From: Hyphomicrobiales bacterium
GTDB taxonomy: Bacteria; Pseudomonadota; Alphaproteobacteria; Rhizobiales; OSC116
Reading direction: 5' to 3'
Assembly: GCA_013214705.1 (NCBI GenBank)
Contig: JABSRZ010000013.1
Coordinates: forward strand, 1-53,683
Length of the DNA stretch: 53,683 nucleotides
The notes beneath the pieces are model-generated. The model did not search any database. It saw only the letters and a list, made by a program, of their open reading frames with translations, and was not told where the DNA came from. Positions within the stretch are counted from its first letter, which is position 1. Every line of letters begins with the position of its first letter. A program made the position numbers and the translations under genes. This document shows positions 9,330-18,774 of the stretch, in pieces.

Positions 9330-10606
9330 TTGGCTCTGACCTTTTTGCTAATTTTACTTGCCGATTTTAATTGCCCACAGGCCGCCATAATGTCGCGTCC
9401 GCGCGGGGTGCGGATGGGGCTGGCATAACCGGCGCGGTTGATAACCTCGGCAAATTTTTCAATTTGCTCCCAGTCCGAACATTCATATTCGCTGCCCGGC
9501 CATGGGTTAAACGGTATTAAGTTTATTTTGGCCGGTATGCCTTTTAGCAACGCCACCAATTGTTTGGCATCGTCAATAGAGTCGTTAATGTCTTTTAGCA
9601 TCACATATTCAAAGGTGATGCGCCGGGCGTTAGACACGCCGGGATAATTGCGGCACGCCTCGAGCAGGGTTTCTAAGTTGAATTTTTTGTTAATCGGCAC
9701 CAATATATCGCGCACATCGTCTTTGACACTATGCAGAGAAATGGCCAACATGCAGCCGGTTTCTTCGCCAATTTTTTCGATAAAATTAACCACGCCTGAG
9801 GTCGATAAGGTGATGCGGCGGCGCGACAAGGCAATGCCATCACCATCGGCCATAATGTTAATGGCGTTTTTAACATGTTCATAATTATACAAAGGCTCGC
9901 CCATGCCCATATAGACAATGTTGCTAATCATGCGGCCGGTTTGTGGCAGGTTTTGGTCTTTGACCCGCTCCATACTTGGCCAATTGCCAATGCGGTCACG
10001 TGCCACCATAATTTGGGCGATAATTTCTTGGCTGGTTAAATTGCGCACCATGCGCTGGGTGCCGGTGTGGCAAAATGTACAGCTTAAGGTGCAGCCGACT
10101 TGGCTCGATACACATAATGTGCCACGGGTTTGCTCGGGAATGTAAACACATTCAACTTCATGGCCGACCGCGTCACCGGCTAATTTTGGCATCCGCATTA
10201 ACCATTTGCGTGTGCCATCAACCGATATTTGTTCCTCGACTATTTCGGGGCGTTCAATCGAATAGTTTTCGGCTAATTTTTGGCGTAAATCTTTGTTAAC
10301 ATTACGCATTTCTGTATAATCTGTAACCCCAGCAATGTAGAGCCAATGCCATATTTGGGCGGTGCGCATTTTAATGGCTTTGTCGGCAATGCCCAACTCA
10401 CTTAAAATGGTTTTTAAGGCTTCACGCGGCATGCCCACCAAATTTGGCAATGTTGTTTTGGTGGCAGCCTCGGTGGCTTCCGGGGTGGCTTCAGCTGAAT
10501 TTTCTGGCGTAGTTTCAGCTACAGCCGCACCCAAAACGCCGTTCTGGGTGGTGGCATTTGCATTTATTTTGGCAATATCTAACGTATGTGACATAAGCAA
10601 GCTCAT
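9326..10606 (-). CDS. rlmN: Dual-specificity 23S rRNA (A2503-C2)/tRNA (A37-C2) methyltransferase
   Basis: A radical-SAM enzyme of 426 residues that methylates C2 of A2503 in 23S rRNA and of A37 in some tRNAs. The iron-sulfur motif is C172-TLS-C176-TF-C179. The C-terminal methyl-carrying cysteine sits in [11 protein letters not shown] (C410), and [10 protein letters not shown] is the SAM-binding GEP motif. The first 50 residues are Ala/Thr/Glu-rich low complexity before the conserved [12 protein letters not shown], making it longer than usual; a start at the fifth codon (Met) is possible. Its stop overlaps the next gene's start. Confidence 0.95.
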   Translation of the reverse strand: MSLLMSHTLDIAKINANATTQNGVLGAAVAETTPENSAEATPEATEAATKTTLPNLVGMPREALKTILSELGIADKAIKMRTAQIWHWLYIAGVTDYTEMRNVNKDLRQKLAENYSIERPEIVEEQISVDGTRKWLMRMPKLAGDAVGHEVECVYIPEQTRGTLCVSSQVGCTLSCTFCHTGTQRMVRNLTSQEIIAQIMVARDRIGNWPSMERVKDQNLPQTGRMISNIVYMGMGEPLYNYEHVKNAINIMADGDGIALSRRRITLSTSGVVNFIEKIGEETGCMLAISLHSVKDDVRDILVPINKKFNLETLLEACRNYPGVSNARRITFEYVMLKDINDSIDDAKQLVALLKGIPAKINLIPFNPWPGSEYECSDWEQIEKFAEVINRAGYASPIRTPRGRDIMAACGQLKSASKISKKVRAK

Positions 10607-10697
10607 CTATCTGGAAAGCCAGAGAGGCTCTCACATTTGATGCGTGTATAGCTGAAAATGAAACAGCTGTAAATATCTAGCCGTTAATCGTGTTAAT

Positions 10698-11228
10698 TTA
10701 TAGTTTGCAATGTTTTTTAGCACCGGCAATGGCAGCGGTTATGCCAGCTAGCGAATAAGTATCGGTGGTGTTTGTGCCGCGGGTACTAACGCCTTTAACC
10801 ACCATTTTTTGGCCACGTTTCATAGCGGTCACCAATTGGGTTTGCAATTTGTCGCCAGTTGGCCATGCGGTCTCACCTTGGGCAAATAATGTATAAGACT
10901 TGCTGCCAATGGTGATGCTTGGGCTGGAGTTGGCTTTTAACGGATAACCCATAGACACGCTCACGGCATTTACAGTTTTGTCACTTTGGCTGTGGGTGAC
11001 AGAAAAATAAATAGACCCACGATTAACGCCTTTAGGTAGGCTTTCTGTCGGTTGGGTAACTGCAAAACAAACCATTTTGCCTTTTTCACTATAGGCAAAT
11101 ATTGACCAATCTTTATGTTGTTCAATCGGTTTTGGCTCTTCTGCAAAGCTGGGGGAAGCGCTTAATAATGTTGCAGTCACTAAAATTGTAGATATGGCTT
11201 TTATTTTGCCAAATATTTTGTTCGTCAT
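10698..11228 (-). CDS. Invasion-associated locus B (IalB) family periplasmic protein
   Basis: With the ATG at 11228 the protein has 176 residues and an N-terminal signal peptide (MTNKIFGKIKAISTILVTAT, cleavage near SFA/EE). The mature part matches the IalB family: HKDWSIFAYSEKGKMVCFAV, GSIYFSVTHS, SMGYPLKANSSPSITIGSK, a late MKRGQKMVVKG and a terminal cysteine able to pair with the early one. IalB proteins are common in alphaproteobacteria; the name comes from Bartonella but most hosts are free-living. A start 16 codons earlier would put a charged stretch before the signal peptide, so I prefer the internal ATG with GGAA upstream. Confidence 0.85.
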   Translation of the reverse strand: MTNKIFGKIKAISTILVTATLLSASPSFAEEPKPIEQHKDWSIFAYSEKGKMVCFAVTQPTESLPKGVNRGSIYFSVTHSQSDKTVNAVSVSMGYPLKANSSPSITIGSKSYTLFAQGETAWPTGDKLQTQLVTAMKRGQKMVVKGVSTRGTNTTDTYSLAGITAAIAGAKKHCKL

Positions 11229-11432
11229 GTGTTTTTCCAGCTTTGATTTAGCAAGACATAGAAGTGCTTCTATCAAACTTTATTCACTTTAAGTTAATAA
11301 AACGTTATCAGATCGCGTAACTATAAGTGTTTACACAACTGAAAATGTTTCTCTAAATTCTTGCCCCGATATTTGCACAAATCTAGCGGAAAATAAAGGC
11401 TAAATTATGATGTTACAAATGCATTTATTGGC

Positions 11433-11460
11433 TTGAGCCGCCACCGTTTTTTGCTATTAT
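11433..11460 (+). promoter_or_regulatory. Candidate sigma-70 promoter for ubiG
   Basis: TTGAGC (11433-11438) and TATTAT (11455-11460) are separated by 16 bases and end 30 bases before the ubiG start. The spacing and -10 box are close to consensus. The match is from inspection only. Confidence 0.4.
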
Positions 11461-11490
11461 AGTTAATACTCGTTTTGAAATGAAATAATC

Positions 11491-12258
11491 ATGGTCACAA
11501 AAAAATCAACCACCATTAACCCAGCTGACGTGGCAAATTTTGTAAAAATTGCCGAGCAATGGTGGGACCCTAAAGGCAAATTTGCCCCGCTGCACAAATT
11601 TAACCCGATCAGGCTTAAATATATTCGCAGCCAATTATTGGCGCATTTTAACTTGGCAGCGGCCGAAGGTTTTGATGTAGCGCAACCTTATAACGGCCTG
11701 CGGATTTTAGACATTGGCTGCGGTGGTGGTTTGCTGACCGAACCTATATTTAGGTTGGGGGCAGACATTATCGGCGCCGATGCGGCGGAAAAAAATGTCA
11801 ACATTGCCAGCGCCCATGCGATGGAGCAAGGGTTAGACATAGATTACCGCGCCACAACCTCAGAAGATTTGGCAGCAAATGGCGAAACATTTGACGTTAT
11901 ATTGAATATGGAAGTGATAGAACATGTGGCCGATGTGCCGCTATTTTTATCATCTTGCCAAGCCATGTTAAAGCCCGGCGGCATTATGTTTGTGGCCACT
12001 CTTAACCGCAATTTTAAAAGTTTTGCCATGGCCATTGTGGGGGTGGAATATGTGCTAGGCTGGCTGCCAAAAGGCACGCATAATTGGAGCCAATTTATAA
12101 TCCCCAAGGAATTGCAAGATATGTGCGAAGGGCTAGGCTTAAAACTTATCGATGAAACCGGGGTGAAATATAATCCCCTGAGTGATAGGTTCTCGCTTTC
12201 TGGTGACATGAGCATCAATTATATTCAGGTTTATTCTGAACCCAAGCCCAAGACATAG
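11491..12258 (+). CDS. ubiG: Ubiquinone biosynthesis O-methyltransferase
   Basis: A 255-residue SAM-dependent enzyme that performs both O-methylations in ubiquinone synthesis. N-terminal ANFVKIAEQWWDPKGKFAPL and FNPIRLKYI are specific UbiG signatures. Motif I is ILDIGCGGGLL (residues 72-82), followed by GADIIGADAAEKN and NMEVIEHVADVP. KGTHNWSQFI near the C terminus corresponds to the UbiG membrane-binding region. No strong ribosome site is visible before the ATG. Its 3' flank is the repeat-rich spacer before secA. Confidence 0.95.
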   Translation: MVTKKSTTINPADVANFVKIAEQWWDPKGKFAPLHKFNPIRLKYIRSQLLAHFNLAAAEGFDVAQPYNGLRILDIGCGGGLLTEPIFRLGADIIGADAAEKNVNIASAHAMEQGLDIDYRATTSEDLAANGETFDVILNMEVIEHVADVPLFLSSCQAMLKPGGIMFVATLNRNFKSFAMAIVGVEYVLGWLPKGTHNWSQFIIPKELQDMCEGLGLKLIDETGVKYNPLSDRFSLSGDMSINYIQVYSEPKPKT

Positions 12259-12357
12259 AAAGTTAGCGCTCCTGCCATCACAGGGGTGCTTGCATTTATA
12301 CGTTCTTTCGGCTTCGCCTCTTTCACTGTTGGCGCATTTCGCTGCGCTCAAAGCTTA

Positions 12358-12454
12358 CCTGCGGGCGCACGCCTCCGCGTGCTTGCTACGCCTAACGGCG
12401 GGCCTCAATGGCCAAGTTCGCCAACAAGTTGGCTCGCCCTTTTTACCCACGATC
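12358..12454 (-). repeat. Dispersed intergenic repeat, copy A (minus orientation)
   Basis: First of two facing copies in the 427-base ubiG-secA spacer. The part at 12411-12454 matches 37887-37930 at 43 of 44 positions. Read on the opposite strand, 12358-12439 aligns with 49950-50011 apart from one gap of about 19 bases. It contains a hairpin GCCAAC-AA-GTTGGC and a smaller one, GCACGC-CTCC-GCGTGC. No protein reading frame explains it, and I do not recognise a named family. Confidence 0.75.
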
Positions 12455-12619
12455 AGCATAAATTCGCGGCTCCGAACAGCCGAACACGCGCTCTCTGAAT
12501 ATCACGTTGATTGGGTGCGGGGGGGGCAGACAGAAACTCTGCACAAAGTTACAGGAAGTCTCCCCGAACCAACGAAGTTGGTGAGATGGCCATTGAGGCC
12601 CGCCGTTAGGCGTAGCAAG
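12382..12619. repeat. 33-bp perfect inverted repeat formed by two facing repeat copies
   Basis: Bases 12382-12414 are the exact reverse complement of 12587-12619, with a 172-base interior. The interior also pairs imperfectly near both arms (GCCAACAAGTTGGC against CCAACGAAGTTGG). The structure could extrude as a cruciform or fold in a transcript. It results from copies A and B of the same repeat lying head to head. Confidence 0.85.
12523..12619 (+). repeat. Dispersed intergenic repeat, copy B (plus orientation)
   Basis: Collinear with the copy near amn. GGGGCAGACAGAAACTCTG (12523-12541) recurs exactly at 49914-49932. ATTGAGGCC-(C)GCCGTTAGGCGT (12592-12613) recurs at 49980-50000 with one missing base. 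The spacing between the two blocks is nearly the same in both copies (69 and 66 bases), so this is one element and not chance words. Confidence 0.75.
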
Positions 12620-12666
12620 AGAGCGGAGCGAACGCACGCAGTGTTAAACAGAGAGCGTAGCGAGCG

Positions 12667-12710
12667 TATAAACATGGTAGTTACGCTAGTAACTACCATG
12701 GCAATGTTTA
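12667..12710. other. Hairpin across the secA stop codon
   Basis: GGTAGTTAC-GCTA-GTAACTACC forms a perfect stem (extended to CATGGTAGTTAC/GTAACTACCATG). The flanking TATAAA/TTTATA also pair around a six-base bulge. The SecA stop codon TAG lies in the loop. On the secA strand no T-run follows, so termination is unproven; RNA stabilisation or processing is possible. Confidence 0.5.
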
Positions 12711-15382
12711 TATTTTTTGCCACTGCCGCAGGGGCAGGCGGTGTTTCTGGCTACTTTGCCCCATGTGCTTGGGTCATCTGGGTCAACTGGGCCGGTTTTA
12801 TGCTGCAAAGTTGCGCTTTGCACACCAGCATTGGTCGCGTCTGCATCGCCTTCATGGCTAGCTTCAGCTCCGGCCATGTCATATTCTTCCACATCCGTTG
12901 GCGCTTGGCTTAGCTCTACATGGGCAAGTTGCGCCGTCACTGCTTCGCGCAATTTGTTGAGCATTTCTTCAAACAGGCTAAACGCCTCGGTTTTATATTC
13001 GTTTAACGGGTCACGTTGGCCATAACCGCGCAAGCCAACACCTTGGCGCAAATGGTCAAGGGTAAGCAAATGTTCGCGCCATAAGCTGTCGAGTGTTTGT
13101 AGCAATACGCTGCGTTCGACTTGGCGCATAATGTCTGGGCTAATGCGGGTGGCGCGGGCGGCCATGTCTTCATCGGCGGCTTTTACCAAGCGGTCATGAA
13201 TTTCCTCATCGGCAATGCCTTCTTCATCTGCCCAGCTTTTAAGCGGCAATTGCAAGTTAAATGTGGCGGTAACTTTTTCATTCAAACCTTCTATATCCCA
13301 TTGTTCTGCATAGGCATTTTTGGGTATATATTGGCTAACAAAATCGTCAATCACATCATGGCGCATGTCCATAATGGTTTCGTTAATGGCGTCATCTTCC
13401 ATCAATTCTAAGCGTTGTTCAAAAATAACCTTACGTTGGTCATTCATCACATCGTCAAATTTCAGCAAGTTTTTACGAATGTCAAAATTATGCGCTTCCA
13501 CTTTGCGTTGAGCATTTTCGAGCGCTTTGTTAATCCATGGGTGAGAAATGGCTTCGCCATCCTCTAGGCCAAGCCGGGTTAACATATTTTCCATGCGTTC
13601 GGCCATAAATATGCGCATTAAATCATCTTCAAGCGATACGAAAAATTTCGAATGGCCGGGGTCGCCTTGGCGGCCAGAACGGCCACGCAATTGGTTGTCA
13701 ATGCGGCGGCTTTCGTGACGTTCGCCACTTAATACAAATAGCCCGCCGCGTTTAATCACTTGGGCTTTTTCGGCTTGCACTTCGTCAGTTATTTTTTTAA
13801 CCGCGTCATCGCGTTTAGTGCCGGGTTCAAGCTCGGCTAGTTCTTGCTCAATGCGGATGGCAAGGTTGCCACCGAGTTGAATGTCAGTGCCACGGCCAGC
13901 CATATTTGTGGCAATGGTGACAGCGCCTAGGCGGCCGGCAGCGGCCACAATAACCGCTTCTTGCTCATGGTGGCGGGCGTTTAGCACATTATGTTTAATT
14001 TTGGCTTCGACTAATATACCCGATATCACTTCCGAATCTTTAATCGAACCGGTGCCAACCAAAACCGGTTGTTGGGTTTTTACACATTCTTGAATTTGGT
14101 TTAGCATCGCGGCGTGTTTTTCGGCGCGGGTGCGGTAGACTTGGTCATCATCATCGATGCGGCAGACGTCAACATTGGTGGGCACATCGACCACGTCTAA
14201 TTTGTAAATGTCGGCAAATTCTTCGGCTTCGGTCAGGGCTGTGCCGGTCATGCCAGCTAATTTGTTATAAAGCCTGAAGTAATTTTGAAACGTGACCGAT
14301 GCCAAGGTTTGGCTTTCCGGCTGAATGGTGACCGCTTCTTTGGCTTCTAAAGCTTGGTGCAAGCCTTCGCCATAGCGGCGGCCATCCATGGTGCGGCCGG
14401 TAAATGGGTCGATAATTTTAACTTGGTCATCGCCGACAATATAGTCTTTGTCTTTGTGGTAAATTTTGTGAGCGCGCAACGCTTGGCCAACATGATGAAT
14501 GAGCGAAACATTGGCGATGTCATAAAAAGTCGTCTCCGGGTCCATCAAATTATGCTCAATTAAAATGGCCTCGATATGATCGTTGCCTTCTTCGCTTAAA
14601 TTAACCGACTTGCCTTTTTCATCAATCACATAATCTTCTTCAACCAGCAATTCCATAAGCTTATCAATTGTGGTGTAAAGGTCAGACTTGTCATCTAATG
14701 GCCCACTAATCACCAACGGCGTGCGGGCTTCATCAATTAAAATCGAGTCGACTTCATCGACAATAGAATAGTGATGGCCGCGTTGGGCCATCGCGTCCGT
14801 ATGATATTTCATATTGTCGCGTAAATAATCAAAACCTAATTCATTATTGGTCACATATATAATGTCACGCGCATACATAGCTTTGCGGTCGCCATCATCC
14901 ATACCGCTGACAATAGCACCAACGCTTAGGCCTAGATATTCATAAATTTCGCCCATCCATTGGCTGTCGCGTAGAGCCAAATAATCATTAACGGTGACAA
15001 TATGCACGCCTTTGTCGTCTAAAGCGTTAAGATATGCCGCCAGTGTTGCCACTAAGGTTTTGCCTTCGCCGGTGCGCATTTCGGTAATTTTACCCTGGTG
15101 CAATATAACACCGCCCATAATCTGCACATCAAAATGGCGCAAGCCCAAAGTGCGGACAGAGGCTTCTCTCACCATTGCAAAGGCTTCGGGCAATAATTCA
15201 TCTAGGCCAGTGCCGTTAGCCACCATGGCTTTAAGTTCGGCAGTGCGGCTAATAAATTGCTCAGCCGACAAGGTTTTAGTGTGCTGCTCCAAGTCATTAA
15301 CTTGTTGAACCAGCGGTTTTAAAGCCTTAATTTTGCGATCATTGGCGTTGCCAAACATTCTACGAACTACGGAACCGAGCAT
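12686..15382 (-). CDS. secA: Preprotein translocase ATPase SecA
   Basis: An 898-residue motor that drives Sec-dependent export through SecYEG. Walker A is MRTGEGKT (residues 102-109) and Walker B/DEAD-like is [41 protein letters not shown] and [18 protein letters not shown] mark the second nucleotide-binding domain. The C terminus carries the zinc- and SecB-binding motif [12 protein letters not shown]. An AAGG ribosome site is 9 bases before the ATG. Its 3' end meets a hairpin and the repeat-rich spacer. Confidence 0.98.
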   Translation of the reverse strand: MLGSVVRRMFGNANDRKIKALKPLVQQVNDLEQHTKTLSAEQFISRTAELKAMVANGTGLDELLPEAFAMVREASVRTLGLRHFDVQIMGGVILHQGKITEMRTGEGKTLVATLAAYLNALDDKGVHIVTVNDYLALRDSQWMGEIYEYLGLSVGAIVSGMDDGDRKAMYARDIIYVTNNELGFDYLRDNMKYHTDAMAQRGHHYSIVDEVDSILIDEARTPLVISGPLDDKSDLYTTIDKLMELLVEEDYVIDEKGKSVNLSEEGNDHIEAILIEHNLMDPETTFYDIANVSLIHHVGQALRAHKIYHKDKDYIVGDDQVKIIDPFTGRTMDGRRYGEGLHQALEAKEAVTIQPESQTLASVTFQNYFRLYNKLAGMTGTALTEAEEFADIYKLDVVDVPTNVDVCRIDDDDQVYRTRAEKHAAMLNQIQECVKTQQPVLVGTGSIKDSEVISGILVEAKIKHNVLNARHHEQEAVIVAAAGRLGAVTIATNMAGRGTDIQLGGNLAIRIEQELAELEPGTKRDDAVKKITDEVQAEKAQVIKRGGLFVLSGERHESRRIDNQLRGRSGRQGDPGHSKFFVSLEDDLMRIFMAERMENMLTRLGLEDGEAISHPWINKALENAQRKVEAHNFDIRKNLLKFDDVMNDQRKVIFEQRLELMEDDAINETIMDMRHDVIDDFVSQYIPKNAYAEQWDIEGLNEKVTATFNLQLPLKSWADEEGIADEEIHDRLVKAADEDMAARATRISPDIMRQVERSVLLQTLDSLWREHLLTLDHLRQGVGLRGYGQRDPLNEYKTEAFSLFEEMLNKLREAVTAQLAHVELSQAPTDVEEYDMAGAEASHEGDADATNAGVQSATLQHKTGPVDPDDPSTWGKVARNTACPCGSGKKYKHCHGSY

Positions 15383-15729
15383 TTATATCTACCTTAAAAA
15401 ATCCAATATGCAGTTTCATCAAACACTGCACAAAGCAGAAGTAAGCATCTCTCAATTGCTTGTCAATGAGCACAGGCCATTTTGCGGTCAATAATTGCTG
15501 TTTATGGCTAAAATTTGGGCGATTTGTGGCGGTTTGAGTTTTCGATAAGGATAAACCACAGATAATGGTTAATTTTATAGGTCAATGAGCGCTTATTTTA
15601 GCACAGCAAATTTACTTTAAATCCACCATTATCTTGCCATCATTATGTTTATTCTATCTAATGAATTCAAAGTGATGTGGGTTCGGGGCTAACTCGTTTG
15701 GTCTAAATCAGTAATAAAGTATCGAAATT
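15383..15729. other. Divergent intergenic region between secA and the foldase gene
   Basis: A 347-base spacer with no convincing gene or tRNA. On the secA side it carries a plausible promoter, listed separately. The middle is AT-rich without obvious repeats. No clear consensus promoter was found for the plus-strand gene. Confidence 0.5.
15438..15466 (-). promoter_or_regulatory. Candidate sigma-70 promoter for secA
   Basis: On the minus strand TTGACA (15466-15461) is followed after 17 bases by TACTTC (15443-15438). The -35 box is perfect and the -10 box weak. It lies about 56 bases before the secA start codon. Confidence 0.35.
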
Positions 15730-16605
15730 ATGAATATCAAGCTGTTAAGACATTTTGTCATGACACATAGACCTAAATTTGTGGCCAGCATAGCCTTGTC
15801 AATTTTAGTGGCCAGCGGCGGGGCGCATGCTGCCGAAAACACCGCCAATGATGGCGACAAATTGGTGGCCATTGTCAATGGCATTAACATCCAACAATTC
15901 GAATATGATTTGGCCGAACAATCGTTGCAGGCAGAGTTGGAAAATCTATCCAATTCACAACGCCAACAACGGGTGTTGCAATTCCTCATCGATTTTAAAT
16001 TAATGGGCGAGGCGGCGCGCAGGGCTGATTTGCACAAAAGTCTCGAATTCACTCGCAAAATAGCTTATTTATCTGAGCAGACACTGAATAATCAATATTT
16101 TATAAATAATGTATTGGCGCAAATAGACGATGCTGCGCTGCGCAGTTTTTACGATCAAGAAATGAATAAAATTGTGCCGTCGAGCGAAACTCATATACGC
16201 CATATTTTGTTTGATGATGAGGATAATGGAAAATTAGTGCTGGGTTTGCTAGAAGGTGGCGGCGATTTTATTCAGCTGGCCGAGGAATATTCCATTGGGC
16301 CAAGCAAAACCCAAGGTGGCGATTTAGGCTATTTCCCTGATGGCGAGATGGAACCCGAGTTTTTAGAGGTGATTAAATTGCTAAAAGTTGGCGAATATAC
16401 GCCGGATTTGGTCAAAACAAAATTCGGATATCACATCATTCGGCTCGAAGACATTCGCCAAAAACCATTGCCGACATTCGAGAAAGTCAAAAACAGCCTT
16501 TATGGCATTTTGGTGCAAGAAAAAGCCGACCAATTAAGCGCCGATTTGCGCAAGGATGCACAGATAGAGCTGTTTGTCGCGCCCGAAGCCACACCATCAA
16601 AATAA
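15730..16605 (+). CDS. Periplasmic parvulin-type peptidyl-prolyl isomerase (foldase)
   Basis: A 291-residue exported protein with a signal peptide (hydrophobic stretch about residues 18-32, cleavage near AHA/AE). A SurA-N-like helical region begins LVAIVNGINIQQFEYDL. A parvulin domain follows: ETHIRHILFDDEDNG, GGDFIQLAEEYSIGPSKTQGGDLGYF, and VKTKFGYHIIRLEDIR. These proteins help fold outer-membrane and periplasmic proteins. Translation could instead start at the ATG at 15760, which gives a more ordinary signal peptide; the ribosome site is weak at both. It lies divergent from secA. Confidence 0.88.
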   Translation: MNIKLLRHFVMTHRPKFVASIALSILVASGGAHAAENTANDGDKLVAIVNGINIQQFEYDLAEQSLQAELENLSNSQRQQRVLQFLIDFKLMGEAARRADLHKSLEFTRKIAYLSEQTLNNQYFINNVLAQIDDAALRSFYDQEMNKIVPSSETHIRHILFDDEDNGKLVLGLLEGGGDFIQLAEEYSIGPSKTQGGDLGYFPDGEMEPEFLEVIKLLKVGEYTPDLVKTKFGYHIIRLEDIRQKPLPTFEKVKNSLYGILVQEKADQLSADLRKDAQIELFVAPEATPSK

Positions 16606-16633
16606 AATATAGCGACAAATTAATACACATTTT

Positions 16634-16671
16634 ACATATTAACCCATATCGTACATATTAACCCATATTGT
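16634..16671. repeat. Two tandem 19-bp repeats upstream of argJ
   Basis: ACATATTAACCCATATCGT (16634-16652) is followed immediately by a second copy with a single change (C to T). It lies about 60 bases before the argJ start. It may be a slippage product or a binding site; no known operator was recognised. Confidence 0.6.
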
Positions 16672-16729
16672 GCATAGTCAATCCATGGTTATTGACCTGT
16701 GCCATTTGTCGCGCCTTTAAGGATAATTT

Positions 16730-17959
16730 ATGAATATATCGCCGCTTGCCCCCACTGAGTTTTCGCGCATGCCAGATGTCAAAGGTGTGGCGCTAAAAAT
16801 GTTCGAAACCCGGATGGTTTACAAAAATCGCGATGATTTATTGTTGGCGCAATTTGCTAAAGGTACACAAGTGGCGGGGGTTTTTACCCAATCCAAAACC
16901 TGTTCTGCCGCAGTTGATTGGTGCAAAAAGCACCTCGCAACCGGGCATCAAGCGCGGCTTTTGTTGGTCAATGCGGGTAATAGCAATGCGTTTACCGGCG
17001 CAGCGGGCGAGCGCAGTGTAACCAGTGTTTTTAACCATTTGGCACAAAAATTTAAACTAAAAAATTCCGAAATTTACACCGCCTCAACCGGAGTGATTGG
17101 CGAATTATTATCGGCTGATGATTTGCTAAATGCCGTCGATGCCAACAAATTTTCTACGCCCGAGAATAATTTTATCGGCGCGGCGAATGCCATCCGCACC
17201 ACCGATACCTTTGCCAAATTCTCCAGCCGTCAGGTTGAAATTGCGGGCAATTCGGTCACCATAAACGCCATCGCCAAAGGCAGCGGGATGATCGCGCCGG
17301 ACATGTCAACCATGCTTAGTTTTATATTTACCGATGCCAATATATCCCAACCAGCCTTGCAAAAAATTCTGGTCGCGGCGGTGAAACCAAGTTTTAACGC
17401 CATCACCGTCGACAGTGATACATCGACCAGCGATACGGTTTTGCTGTTCGCCACTGGCCAGTTAGACGCGCCGCAAATAAATGATTCATCCGCGCCAGAA
17501 TTGCAAGATTTTGTAACCGCCATCAATGAGTTATGCCTAGAAATGGCGCAATATATTGTTAGGGATGGCGAAGGCGCACAAAAATTTATCACCGTAAATA
17601 TTGGCGGCGCGGTGGATGATCAGGCGGCGCATAATATTGGTATGTCGATAGCCAATTCACCATTGGTAAAAACTGCCATCGCCGGTGAGGATGCCAATTG
17701 GGGGCGCATCATTATGGCCATTGGCAAATCTGGCGAACAGGCCGATAGAGACCTGATCGAAATAACCATAGGCGGCATAAAAATAACTCAAAATGGCCAA
17801 GTGGTCAAAGGCTATGATGAAGCTCCAGTCACCCGCCATATGCAAACTCAAAACATAATTATTGACGTTTCCATGGGCTTAAGCGACGGCCAAGCCACAG
17901 TTTATACCTGTGATCTAACTCATGGGTATATAACCATCAACGCCGATTATCGTTCATAA
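16730..17959 (+). CDS. argJ: Bifunctional glutamate N-acetyltransferase / amino-acid acetyltransferase
   Basis: A 409-residue ArgJ that recycles the acetyl group from N-acetylornithine to glutamate, allowing a cyclic arginine pathway. The conserved KGSGMIAPDMSTMLSF contains the autocleavage site; cleavage would fall before Thr194, which becomes the nucleophile. The residue before it is serine where alanine is usual. AVTVDSDTSTSD-type motif (ITVDSDTSTSDTVL) and GEDANWGRIIMAIGKSG are present. Strong AAGGA ribosome site 6 bases before the ATG. Confidence 0.96.
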   Translation: MNISPLAPTEFSRMPDVKGVALKMFETRMVYKNRDDLLLAQFAKGTQVAGVFTQSKTCSAAVDWCKKHLATGHQARLLLVNAGNSNAFTGAAGERSVTSVFNHLAQKFKLKNSEIYTASTGVIGELLSADDLLNAVDANKFSTPENNFIGAANAIRTTDTFAKFSSRQVEIAGNSVTINAIAKGSGMIAPDMSTMLSFIFTDANISQPALQKILVAAVKPSFNAITVDSDTSTSDTVLLFATGQLDAPQINDSSAPELQDFVTAINELCLEMAQYIVRDGEGAQKFITVNIGGAVDDQAAHNIGMSIANSPLVKTAIAGEDANWGRIIMAIGKSGEQADRDLIEITIGGIKITQNGQVVKGYDEAPVTRHMQTQNIIIDVSMGLSDGQATVYTCDLTHGYITINADYRS

Positions 17960-18135
17960 TGTCGTCTAAATTGTCGTGTTTGAACGTGAAGTTCGATCAA
18001 CCATACTCCTGTATGCTTTCACGAACTGAACGTCCACCCATCGAAAATTTATTAGACATTAAGACCTATAATTAATTTAAAATTTATTCCCAACTCTATA
18101 TGGTGGGTTGGATTATTGTCTAAAAAGAGAAAAAA

Positions 18136-18567
18136 ATGGCAGAAATAAAATTAGTGGTGGCCTGCGCGCTGATAGATATAGATGGCCGGGTATTGTTACA
18201 ACAACGGCCAGAAGGCAAACAGCATGCGGGCTTGTGGGAATTCCCCGGCGGCAAGGTAGATGCCGGCGAAACCACCAATGATGCCATCATCAGAGAATTA
18301 AAAGAAGAGCTGAATATCGATGTGACGGCGGCTTGTTTAGCGCCATTATGCTTTTCGACCATTGATAGCGAAATAAATACATCAAATTTAGGTTTAGAAA
18401 TTATTCATTTATTAATGCCATTATTTATATGTCGGCGTTGGCACGGCATGGTGCAGCCAATGTTGGGTCAAAATTTAAAGTGGGTACAAGCCAAAAAATT
18501 AAAAAATTACCCCATGCCCCCGGCTGATATCCCTTTTATTCCTAACCTTATAGATATTTTACCATAA
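18136..18567 (+). CDS. mutT: 8-oxo-dGTP diphosphatase MutT (Nudix hydrolase)
   Basis: 143 residues with a complete Nudix box: G39-KVDAG-E45...R53-E54-LK-E57-E58. The preceding VLLQQRPEGKQHAGLWEFPGGK is typical of MutT, which removes oxidised dGTP from the nucleotide pool to prevent A:T to C:G mutations. It is next to argJ, as is common in alphaproteobacteria. The segment between argJ and mutT (176 bases) holds no recognised feature. The ribosome site AGAGA is weak. Confidence 0.9.
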   Translation: MAEIKLVVACALIDIDGRVLLQQRPEGKQHAGLWEFPGGKVDAGETTNDAIIRELKEELNIDVTAACLAPLCFSTIDSEINTSNLGLEIIHLLMPLFICRRWHGMVQPMLGQNLKWVQAKKLKNYPMPPADIPFIPNLIDILP

Positions 18568-18594
18568 TGAATACTAAACCCCGAAAGCCTTAAA

Positions 18595-18762
18595 ATGATT
18601 GCCAAATTAAAATATTTTTATGCCGATATAACTGGCGCCACCGCCGTAGAATATAGCCTTATAGCTGCGGGCATTGGTTTGGCTATTTTTGGTATATTAA
18701 GCGCTATAGGTGTTGATATTGCAGGCGTTTTAACCAGTGTCGACAATTCTATCAATAAATAA
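18595..18762 (+). CDS. Flp-family type IVb prepilin (orphan)
   Basis: A 55-residue protein encoded just after mutT. After a short charged leader it reads DITGATAVEYSLIAAGIG. The prepilin-peptidase site is G14/A15, with Glu at +5 and Tyr at +6, exactly the Flp/TadV processing pattern. A hydrophobic helix of about 22 residues follows. Such pilins are assembled by Tad secretion systems into adhesive fibres, but no tad/cpa genes occur in this window. The leader contains two lysines as expected. The ribosome site is poor (GAAAG). Confidence 0.85.
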   Translation: MIAKLKYFYADITGATAVEYSLIAAGIGLAIFGILSAIGVDIAGVLTSVDNSINK

Positions 18763-18774
18763 TCAGGCTTTGAT

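Noticed and set aside
12259-12685. CRISPR-like array in the repeat-rich spacer
   Set aside because: The repeats are inverted and not regularly spaced direct repeats, and there are no cas genes.
12290-12913. 207-residue plus-strand reading frame over the repeat and the secA 3' end
   Set aside because: It runs through inverted repeats and then antisense to the conserved SecA C terminus; its sequence is that of folded repeats and not of a protein.
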